Source: Paraphysomonas bandaiensis (Eukaryota; Chrysophyceae). From it: 64,000 nucleotides of DNA. Position 1 is the stretch's first letter. Each line of letters starts with the position of its first letter. A program made the position numbers and the translations under genes. Shown piece by piece: positions 46,212-56,420 of this stretch. The DNA lies in assembly GCA_965644295.1 (NCBI GenBank), contig CBFFRP010000058.1:124001-188000 (forward strand), in the 5' to 3' direction. The notes beneath the pieces are model-generated. The model saw only the letters and a list, made by a program, of their open reading frames with translations. It did no database searches and was not told the origin of the DNA.

Positions 46212-48041
46212 ATGACAGACTTTACATGTATGTATGATAATCAAGAGCTTATGGAATCAGCAAGAAAACATTTATGGATGCATTTTACAATGCATGATGG
46301 ATATTTTGCTGATCCACCTAAAGATATTCCTGTTATTGTAAAGGGTAAAGGAATATATGTCTGGTCAAGTGATGGGAAGCGATATATTGATGGATTAGCG
46401 GGGTTATTTACTGTTCAAGTGGGACATGGTAGACCTGAACTAGCTGAAGCTGCGGCAGCACAGATGTCTCAGTTGGAATACTTTCCCTTGTGGTAGGACA
46501 ATTGCTATGATGCACTGTAACAACGGGTCATACTAATGACGTCTGTCCCAGGTCGTACGCACATGTTCCAGCTATACGATTGGCTGAGCGACTTGCCCAC
46601 TATGCCCCAGGTATTTTCCAAGGACAGAGTATGTTATAGGCAATTATGTAGTATGTCTTCTATAGGTGATCTTAATCGAGTTTTCTTTACCACTGGCGGC
46701 GGAGAAGCTGTTGAAACAGCATGGAAGCTCTCGAAACAGTTTTTTAAATTGCAAGGAAAGCCCGAGAAGCACAAGGTCATCAGTCGACAGTTCTCCTATC
46801 ACGGCACTACTCAAGGTGCTCTCTCTATTACTGGGCTACCACTTGCAAGAGCTCCCTATACACCACTTGTTCCTGGCGCTCTAAAGGTTCCAAACACTTG
46901 CTTTTATAGAGCTCCAGAGCATCTAAGGGACGATGAGGAGGAGTTTGGTATGTGGGCAGCAGACCGAATTGAAGAAGCGATCATGTTTGAAGGTGTGTGT
47001 CTGCTATATATTAAATATAGATTATCCTTGAGTACATGTCCATATAGTGGATTACCCTTTATGCTATATGGCTCTTGTTCCAGTGTGTATGTTTTGGTTT
47101 TGTGCTCATCATACACCCCAATATGTGTAGGCTCAGAGTCAGTGGCCGCTGTGTTTCTAGAACCCGTACAAAATTCTGGTGGATGCTTTCCACCTCCTCC
47201 TGGTTACTTTCAGCGTGTACGGGAAATATGTGATCGCCACGAGGTTCTTCTGGTGGCTGATGAAACAATCACCGCTTTCGGTCGACTTGGGGAGATGTTT
47301 GCTATCACCCGATATGATGTGATTCCGGATATGATAGTGTGCGCGAAGGGGATGACATCCGGCTATGCACCCATTGGAGCCCTTATTGTTTCCGATAAGC
47401 TCTTTGAACCTTTTAAGGATCCAGGAGTCTTTATGCCGCACGGTTTTACTTTCGGTGGTCATCCTGTGTCTGCAGCAGTGGCGTTGGCCAATCTCGACCT
47501 CATTGAAAAGGAGGGGCTTCTCGAAAACGTCAGGAGAAATGAAGACTATTTTAGGTAGGTCGTGTGTATAAATGACTGTAATGAATATATCTATTCAAAA
47601 GAGGTTCATTGTAGAGTATCCAGCGCTCATTTATTTACTGACTGGCTTGTTGTATATCCAGGTCTCAACTGGAAACCCTTCTTGAGATTGATATAGTGGG
47701 TGATGTAAGAGGCGCAGGGTTCTTTTATGGGGTGGAGCTGGTGAAAGAAAAAGCTACGAGAGAAATATTTTCTGATGAAGAGGTCACCTATAAGTGTCAT
47801 CATGTATATGTTTTCTAATAATTTTTTCATATCACAGTCTGATGACTTGATCCGGGGATTTCTGTCAACTCGATTATTTTCAAACGGATTGTACTGCAGG
47901 GCAGATGACCGGGGAGAACCTGTGGTTCAGTTAGCTCCTCCGTTGACTATTAATCGAGAAGATATTGATGAAATCGTTGCCATTCTTCGCAAAACTCTCA
48001 TGGAGGCGCAGCAGTATCTCAGAAATAAGTCAATCCCATAA
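46212..48041 (+). CDS. Class III PLP-dependent aminotransferase (omega-amino acid:pyruvate type)
   Basis: Exons 46212-46492, 46552-46610, 46666-46992, 47131-47554, 47662-47782 and 47838-48041 give 471 aa. The N terminus has KHLWMHFTMHDGYF and GIYVWSSDGKRYIDGLAGLF. The cofactor region shows FFTTGGGEAVETAWKL, then FSYHGTT. The Asp of LLVADETITAFGR contacts the PLP ring nitrogen, and the Schiff-base Lys lies in CAKGMTSGYAPIGA (about residue 294). TFGGHPVSAAVALANL completes the fold, and the C-terminal domain ends in LAPPLTINREDIDEIV. Family members transfer the amino group of omega-amino acids such as beta-alanine or GABA to pyruvate or another keto acid; the exact substrate cannot be read here. 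The start was chosen at MTDFTCMY; no convincing mitochondrial presequence joins in frame. Confidence 0.93.
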
Positions 48042-48794
48042 CGGTAGCTGTGAGAATCACGCCCAATGTAGGGATTATTGTGGGCAAGTGTTCACTTCTA
48101 GGTCGAGCAGTAGTTTAATCAATAGGATGTCTAGCGAATTGTTTCGCATTGTTGAAGGAACTTTTAACTAATTTACGCCGTACGATCATTGTTAAAAAAT
48201 TTCCTTATTTAATCTCATGTACATTTTGAGTATACTTCTCTGTCATGCAACTTAATTATATCTACAGTTCACAGGTTGTCATGCTGAATGCTAATTCTCT
48301 GATACTCTAAGCATCTCTACGGTTAATACGTGCTTCTACTACACATGTACTTCTAACTTCTAAGTTTGGTTAATTTTTTATGAGCTTGGTTGCAGAAGCG
48401 CACAAATTCGAAGGAAATTAATAGGTGATCAAGAAATCAAGATACGGCCGATTTGACTGAATCGATATTAGTCTTCACCCAAATTCATCTAAGAAGTAAG
48501 GTGCCTGTTACTTATTGTGTTCCAGGAAATTCGATTTCCTACTCAAAGTACTCGTACAATATCTCGTTAATATCATACAACAATATCATTGAAAGTGTGT
48601 ATATAATATCATCGGGAAAATACAATTGTGTGAAACTTCTCAGCGATAATGGATAGATTGCTATACGTCATCATAATGATGAATAGCTTTTTCTTTCAGC
48701 TGCATAAAGTTACCGTACCTGTAAATAACAACCAGTTACACATTAAATAATAGTGAGGGATGTTTGGTTAGCATATTCGATTGAGACACAAAAC
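48042..48794. other. Convergent spacer
   Basis: About 750 bp separate the aminotransferase and the secreted propeller-like gene. I see no gene, RNA or repeat. Confidence 0.6.
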
Positions 48795-49771
48795 CTACAT
48801 GTGCATTGTGCCCAGCCCAATTTCTCTGAGATCCCAGAAATCAAGTCCCTCCATCTCGTACTCATGGTTACGATATATGTCAGAAACCTCCATAGATAGT
48901 TCGGCAGTCGACCTCACCATCTACATATCTTATATAAATCACATGTTTGAACGCCCATATGACCATGTCGTTGGGTAAGGATACATATGATAACATGTCG
49001 TTGGGTAATCATACGCAAGACGACGAACCTTCCATACAGCATCATTGATATTAGAAGATAGATAGAGATCTCCTTTGTAGAACGCTCCTCCCTGTATTTC
49101 CTTCGGTAATTCCACACCATCAGGCATTTTGAAAGTGTCATGCTGTAGTGTAGAGTAAAACGTAGATTTGATAAGAAAGACAGTACCCACCAGTTCAAGA
49201 GTGGTTGAGTTCCATATGTTAAACGCACAGCACTCTCCCTACATATGCTTGTTAGTTGTTAATGAGCTTGCTCAAAATGAACGCACCCAGGGTAGAGACC
49301 AGAGCAGCATTGTATCAGGGTCGATCGCAACCCACGGCATGTCTTTTTGATCAGTTATCTTGTACGACTGCATTTCTAATGTTTTGGTATCCCATGTAGC
49401 AAGTGCACCATTTCCTTCTTTCGCTTCTAATCCTCCATATATTATCCCATCTAGTATATCAATGTCCCCTATATGGTTATATGTAAGACTCTGCAGCTCA
49501 CTTGGTATAGCTTGATAGTTAGTATTCGTAATAGTTATCGGGGAAACTGTCGTTTGATAGAGAAAATGTTTATTGGTTAAATACCAGTGATTATCATCTA
49601 TATAATATAATGAATAAAGGTTATAGTTATATATATGTATGTACCATGTGCTAAGCCTTCATTAGCTACTCTTAATTCAAGGGGAAGTCTTGTATCACGT
49701 TTTTCAATCCATTCACCAATTGAAGAAGTAACTAGTAAAGATATTTGAAGAATAATGAAATTAATTTTCAT
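48795..49771 (-). CDS. Secreted beta-propeller-like protein, function unknown
   Basis: Exons 49771-49645, 49597-49287, about 49238-49015 and about 48914-48795. A signal peptide (MKINFIILQISLLVTSSIG) is followed by repeated strand-like blocks: NHWYLTNKHFLYQ, HIGDIDILDGIIYGGLE, ALATWDTKTLE, MPWVAIDPDTMLLWS, then AFNIWNSTTLELVGTVFL, GGAFYKGDLYLSSNIND, and EMEGLDFWDLREIGLGTMHM at the end. The GDID...G.IYGGLE / WVAIDP pattern is that of small secreted propeller proteins. No catalytic residue can be assigned. The last intron (donor GTTCGT or GTATGG) is uncertain; a ~25-bp near-repeat (TACCCAACGACATG twice) lies in it. Confidence 0.7.
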
Positions 49772-50383
49772 TTTGTTTATTAATGAGATGTATATGTATA
49801 TATGGTTATGTATGTTAAGTGAGATGTGTCTATACTTTACTTGTCAGCTTGTAAAATATCACACTATTTTATTCAATTTTCTGTACAAGATTTCCGGATT
49901 TTTTAGGGGCTCTTGTAATAGATTTACACAGTATGGAACCGAGTTTGGATAGCCGAACACACATAGCAGAGTATACATATACCTACGAAATACAGTATAG
50001 TATAGTATAATATAGTATATACAGTATATGCGTACAGCAGTATGAAGATCTGTACATAGATATACATACCCATACCATAGGCATACTATACATACATATC
50101 TACAGAGTACATGAGATATATATATGTATACGTATCGGCATCCTTTGTATATTTTTGTTCAAAGATGCCTCTAATATTGAGACAACAAATATCTGTATTC
50201 TAGCCGTAGTTTTATTGAAGTAATGTGGAATATTTTTGCTTCAATTTATTTCCGCAAAATAAGATGCATACGTATATATGAGATACACTACTATGAGATG
50301 GTCATATCATCATACCATTAATATCATCAATATATACATTCATTACCTAATAAAATCTCTTCTAATTAATAATTCATAAGAAT
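49772..50383. promoter_or_regulatory. Divergent upstream region, propeller-like / 14-exon coiled-coil genes
   Basis: It contains GTATAGTATAATATAGTATA stretches, TACAGCAGTA at 50034, and copy 3 of the hairpin element ending ~115 bp before the plus-strand start codon. Confidence 0.5.
50134..50268 (+). repeat. ~135-bp upstream hairpin element, copy 3
   Basis: It begins TCGGCATCCTTTGTATATTT, continues with GTTCAAAGATGCCTCTAATA, and ends CGCAAAATAAGATGC. Order and length match copies 1 and 2, with scattered substitutions. Confidence 0.8.
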
Positions 50384-53017
50384 ATGAATGACAATATAAA
50401 TGATAATGAATATGATAGAAATCATACAATTGATATAATTGAAGATTGTTTATTAGAATTAGAGAATACATTTAATGAATCTGATATCCGTTCAATGACT
50501 CCATTAAATATATTAACAATAATAGAAAAATACATACAATCTAATATAAATATATCCTTACAATACTTATTAACAGATCAAGCTGTACTTATGGAATTAA
50601 TATTAAAAATACATTATGTATATCAGGTATGTATCTATATATATGTATATATATATGTATGTATAGTGTGATATATAACTTATATATATATATATAGTTA
50701 TTAGATCACAGGACAGATGATACATCAGCTTCTATTGTATCAGCTTTAAATGTATTACAGGTATTAGAGTGATATATTGTAATGTATTGTGTTAATGAAT
50801 ACATTTTAGCCTCTCTCTGCAGCAACAGTCAGATGCTTACTACCTGAAGACATCAGTTTTCTAGTGTCCTCAGTTCCTTCCTCCATAAAATCTTCTGATA
50901 GAAATCTCCTTTCAGATCAGGTTGGTTCATACCCCGATTGTATGAAATGATATTAATTAAATGATATAGTTGGAAAGCATGAAGCAATTGAGAGAGAAAT
51001 TAAATGCGAAATCTAATGAACTTGAAGAAAAAGAAGCTGAGATATTGAGTAGAACCAGAAAGCTCGAGGTAGATTTAATCTGTGATTTCTGTTTGCACTT
51101 TAACTTTTACTGTGTATATTTATTTTAATAACCGGTTTAACTAGTACTTTATTTTATTCTATTTATTATTAAAAGTGCTTCTCCTCCTTTCTGTGTGGTA
51201 GGTTCAGGCTAATTCCATGCGGGAGAATGTCTTGGAACATGTCAAGAAGAGTGCGGCAAATCAAGGGATGAAGGGAGCAAAAACAACATTCAATAGGGCT
51301 GCAGAGGCTCGAATCGTACAACTTGACGTGGATGCTGCTGTTAAGGCTTTGGTACTGATTCTTATGATGGGTAGTTAAACAGTTGATGTAATTTATACAG
51401 GCGACGGAAGTATTGAAATTGGAGAAAAAATTGGTGTATAAACGCTCTGACGACGAAGAGTATGAGATATGTATGTCAAGCTAACGAAATTCTTGCAAGA
51501 ATCTTAGCATTTACACTGCAGCAAGTTTGTTAAATGAGCTTCTTCTCTCACAAATTGAATCCGCCGAAGAAATGAGGCAAAATGCTGACCGAATAGGAAC
51601 TGAGCTATCGAAGTACAGGTAAATTGTTCTCTACATGATATCTTGTCATATGCTTAACAGTTTTTTGTAGTGCCCAACTACACAAGGAGTACCGGGATTT
51701 TCAGCTGAATAGTGGCTTAGACCGCGCTAATGCTCTGGAGTCATCGGTGAAAATGGGCTTCGACAGGACCAAAAGTGATTTCGAAGCGCAGTTTTCCCAA
51801 ATCCGGGAAGAGTTTGATGTAGGTTCCTTGGGGATTAGATACATTATATCTTCGAAGTCTATAGCAATTATTATTGAACACAATAGTAATATTGTATGTG
51901 ATGTAGGAGCTTCTCGACGCGGAGAATGCACAGCACATTGCTACCCTTCGCAGCTTATCCACTCTTACAACAAAAGGACTTGAGTCTGAGGCCCGCTCTA
52001 TGATGGACAACCATGCTCAGGTGGTGCTGGATATGTTATGATAGCCTGTTGACGAGGCGTCATCATAAATTCATCATTTACTGACACTGTATATAGAGAT
52101 CAACTGCAACACATGCTGAAATTGATAGCATCGTGGACGATCTTCATGGGCAGCTAGTTAAAGATACTGAGGTATGACGGCGTACGGATTTGTGTATTCC
52201 TTTGTGTCCAATTATACATGGATATAGCTTGAGCAGTTTAGTTAATAGTAGATAGCATTCTACTTGTGTTATGCAATATGATGGTTGTCAATTAGGTGTT
52301 GGCATCGAACTTCTCGAAGGTTTACGAAAGTGCTGAAGGGCTCCTTCGAGAAAATAGAAAGAAGGTACCTTTGACATACGGCTATGGTTAGAAGATTGTA
52401 ATCTAACGCGATGTAGAATGCAAAAGCACGTGAGAACACGGCCACACCTCCATCGCGTTCTGGGAAACCAGCACTTCAGGTGATACCAGCTACGGGCTAT
52501 GACTGTTAAAACCACTACATATTGAGACAACAGATAATACGTATGCGTTCAAACTTTGTACTAACGCAGGATACTTGTTCCCTGCAGACAGCTATTTATG
52601 ATGCGTTTACATCCATTCACACTCTACAAGCAACGTCGATTAACCCTGTCAACGATTTTTCCCATACGTTGTCCGCTATTGCGAATGAAAAAGAGGTTAT
52701 TTGCATGAAGTTACATTTGTTATTTTGAGTTGCCTATTAATCTCTTTATGTGGCAGTGTATACCATTGACAACAACTCTTTCACGTGCTGTGTAGCTAAT
52801 GTAAATGTCTGTGCAGACTGAGGTCATGGAGTTTCTTTCTAAAGCAGACTCGACCTATGATTCTTACAGAAAATCACTATTGGATAAAATTGTCATTGAG
52901 AGAAGTAAAGCGAAAGAACTTCCGAATGAAGAGAAACAGAGCTCTACGCTTGGTTCACAAAGACAAGAAATTAAGATTAGTCCTGTGCGCATGGCAAAAA
53001 GTTTTCATGGAGTATAG
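50384..53017 (+). CDS. Intron-rich coiled-coil protein, function unknown
   Basis: Fourteen small exons with consistent phases: 50384-50626, 50698-50760, 50810-50920, 50970-51068, 51202-51351, 51401-51470, 51522-51618, 51671-51818, 51907-52020, 52097-52171, 52296-52364, 52417-52479, 52588-52695 and 52817-53017 (536 aa). The N-terminal ~150 residues are helical (IIEDCLLELENTFNESDIRS). From exon 4 on, heptad-like helices dominate (LESMKQLREKLNAKSNELEE, LLSQIESAEEMRQNADRIGT, YRKSLLDKIVIERSKAKELP). There is no motor, kinase or other catalytic motif. I do not recognise the family. Exon 1 is very AT-rich. Confidence 0.75.
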
Positions 53018-53689
53018 TATAGTATAGTTGGCTGTGATTTGTGGATATGTATATGTTTTAACGCATTTATTAGTCGAGTAATCGATTACTCTCGTAGTTC
53101 AGGATGCATAATTCGTAATGGGGATATAATGTGAAATATTAATGTACTTTTGTCTTCTGCGTATAAACAAAATTACGCATCATCGTTATTCTCCTTTTGT
53201 TTCACACAGTTTTTTTGACCTAAATTAAGTTCGAAAGAACGCTAATATACTTAACACCGGGACCTTCAACTTCGATATCCAGTTGAACAGTAAATTTTCT
53301 TCTATCTTAATTATGAACCACACTATTAACTCGACTTCCAAAAGAGCAGATCATCAAACACTAGTCACAATCCACAATCCACCCTTCGTCTGGTGTAGAA
53401 GATCATAATACTGTCATCCAGGACTTCGAAATAGTACTTCAACAATTGACAGGAGAGTCAAATGACACATCTAATGCTGATGATGATTTCAAATAGTGGC
53501 GACCAGTCCTTTCAGGGTTTGAGTTACATCGTGCCTATCAGGATAATGCGCCTCATATCATACACACAGCAGTCGAGTCAGTTGCACTAGCAGGGGCTAA
53601 GCGTGGTGTACATAAATGTGATGATGCCAAAAAGACTACAATTTTGTACTATCATTATATTTATATGCGACATTCAATACCACGCAGTT

Positions 53690-54180
53690 TCTACTCCCTC
53701 AGTATCCTTCTGTGGTAGGGGTACATTTGTTGTAGTTATTATTGAAATTTTGGGAATTCATTGTTCTGGATTAATGTTCTACAACCCTCAACAAAGTCGG
53801 ACTCGCACCTTTTCGTGGTGTTCTGGGGGATAAGTACCGGAGATATTTCTCCGGGAAACTAACGTGAGCCGCATATATAGTCAGCAGATATATTGTTCTG
53901 CCCACTCATATAGCCAAATGCTTGTGTGGTACAAGGGACACTAATAAGTGTCACTTGTGTAGACGTCTTTGGGCCCTGACGAATAAACAGGCATCCGGGA
54001 ATGGGCCCACCTCAAGGGCATCCGGGACAGGGCCCACCAGAAGGGTAACCGGGGTATTGGGCTGTCTGCTGAAGTTAAGCATCCGGGATGTTCACCTTAA
54101 GAACTCAAAAAACCTGAAGTCAGCAGATGTCAGGTATATCAACATTCTGCTTGCTCCCTGCGTTTGCTTTGAGTGATTGA
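53690..54180 (+). repeat. Dispersed repeat family, copy 3
   Basis: It contains CAACAAAGTCGGACTCGCAC, CGGAGATATTTCTCCGGGAA, GGGCCCTGACGAATAAACAG, GGGCCCACCTCAAGGGCATC, AACCGGGGTATTGGGCTG and AACATTCTGCTTGCTCCCTG in that order. The order is the same as in copy 4 and inverse to copies 1 and 2. Confidence 0.8.
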
Positions 54181-55099
54181 TGCTGAGTATGAGTTCACAT
54201 TATTCGGTATCTGTGTGGCCAATGACCGAGGTAATGCGTCAAACTTTCCTCATGGATGCATGGCAATGGCAATGATGTGATTAGACCTGTCATGTCTTCT
54301 CACACGTCTACTGCCTAGTCTTGGTTTCTCCTGACCCAGGTCATTGAGATTATATCAAGGCTCTGGCACTACTGTTCTCCAAGCAGTGTCAGGTACATTT
54401 GTGGTGCTTTTATGTTATTCTTGCTTAGTAGGTTTTCATCCGAGCGGGGAAGGTGCACGGTTTCCTACTAGTTTAAGTCACTCGGGAGAAGAGTGCAAGG
54501 TGGATGCATGTGCTGGACGAGTGCACACAATGGAGGGAAGACATTGAAGTCAGCTTGAATTTGTAACAGATTTTGGTAGATGTCTGTTTCATGCGTCAGT
54601 GTGCAAAATTGTACCAGTGAGACCGCTTCGTGACCGTGGGAGGACCCGGCGCTAGAGCTACTTTATTCTCCCTTCCAGACTACCTGCTGCTGTGAACACC
54701 ACCTTGAAGAGGGCACTAAAGATCTGCCGCATATACAGGAGACATATATGCCGACGACACCGACCGCAAGTTGTTTGTGTTAGGACAAGTAGATTGGGCA
54801 GGAGCGTATGATCCGGCTTAAACACGCAACTCGTCGTATGCCCATGTAGCTAACTAAATCGTGTTGTATAGTTGAGCACTTGTCGGTGCATGCAATAGTA
54901 ACTAGATGAGAGTCATGGTATGCATAGTGTCGCGCGAGTTGTTAGGGTGGTCGCGGCAACGCACAAGCTTGCGCTTCTTAATAATCTGACATTCAATAAT
55001 GTTCTACAATGGACATTCCCTAAAATCTTGGGTAAAGATATCATTTGTTTGATATATAGCCTCTTTATATAATACCCGTGTAAATATATATATATATCC

Positions 55100-55570
55100 C
55101 ATGTTGTATCCAGAGCCAATCAGAACTGTGGAGGTATGAAATTGTTGTAATACGGTCCCTCAACAAAGTCGGACTCGCACCTTTTCGTGGTGTACTGTAG
55201 AATAAAGTACCGGAGATATTTTTTCAAGAAACTAACGTGAGCCACAGAATATATAGGCAGCAGATAATACTTCTGTGGACGTCTTTGGGCCTTGACGAAT
55301 AAACAGGATTGGGCCCACCTCAAGGGCATCCGGGGTATTGGGCTGCCAGCTGAAGTCAAGCGTCCGGGCTGCTCACATTAAGGATTCAAAAATCCTGATC
55401 TCAGCTGATGCCAGGTATATATCAACATTCTGTTTGCTAACTGCGTTTGCTTTGAGTGATAGAACGAAAGTGGTTGCACATTCGTAGCGTTAAATAGTCA
55501 GAGTTTATTACTATAGTTCTGAGTCTTAAACGCCTACCGCTACTCATAACAGGACATTCACTACAAAATC
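55100..55570 (+). repeat. Dispersed repeat family, copy 4
   Basis: It has the same block order as copy 3, with a ~40-bp deletion in the GGGCCC section. It ends in CTTAAACGCCTACCGCTACT and AGGACATTCACTAC, the complement of the family's TAGTGAA...AGGCGTT end. Confidence 0.8.
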
Positions 55571-56420
55571 GTAATTTGGTACAAGTGTATGTTCTGTCCC
55601 AGCAATACCGAGTATCTCTACTTTTTGGCTTAAATGATAGGCATATGAATAGAGTTCAGCCCAACATCTTGGGTATCGTTTGAGCCACTACCCATTTCCA
55701 TCATTAAACAAGCCTGCCCGAATTTTAATATTTTACACGTGAGTCACACAATTTTTAGTCTTTGCCACACAGTAATGAATGTCCGGCTAATACAATAATA
55801 ATATATTGTTATGGTGAAAAAGACTATAGAAGTGATATAGAACAGTTCAATTCGTTTTGGCCCGGCAGTGATTTGTAAAATAAATTTTATGCTTATTGTG
55901 ACAATGCTGGTATTAATAAAAATTACGTTACTTATTGATTTACTGTAGATTCTGTGAGCCACCAGCTAGCGAATTGTACGTGAATGGTAACACACCTTTT
56001 GATGCCATAATATACTAAGTGTGTTACTAAGTGTGAATAGAAGTAAGTGTTACTAAGTATCACTATACTAAATGATGGTATAATAATTAGATTAGATTAT
56101 GAATAGTTAGAATGTATGGTTGTGTCTAAATGTTTGAATGAATTAGACAATTAGACTACACCAGGGCTAGGGAACAATATATTGTAATAATATCGTAATC
56201 ATCGCATTGTGTACCGAATACTTAAATGGATAATAACTTTACACTTTACACCCTGCTCATGTAATTATATATATGTGAAATGCTTGTGCATTGAGAGTGC
56301 TTGACACTAAACACGTGAATTTCTGACAGAGTATTCGTGTTTTACGGGCTGACCAATACATTCAATGCTCACAGTGTACTGTATGTCAGAGATATACTGT
56401 AGTTGCGCCGATGCTCACAA

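Larger units (their letters stand above)
53018..56420. other. Repeat-rich convergent intergenic region
   Basis: About 3.4 kb without a gene model. Two copies of the dispersed GGGCCC-type repeat are listed separately. The rest includes a GC-richer stretch at 54190-54850 without intact frames, possibly decayed mobile DNA, and AT-rich filler from 55600 on. Confidence 0.6.

Noticed and set aside
46118-46237. ATG at 46118 as a mitochondrial presequence start for the aminotransferase
   Set aside because: It is in another frame and no usable short intron joins it to the conserved N terminus.
53922-54176. 84-codon frame
   Set aside because: It lies wholly within a dispersed repeat copy and is not conserved in frame between copies.
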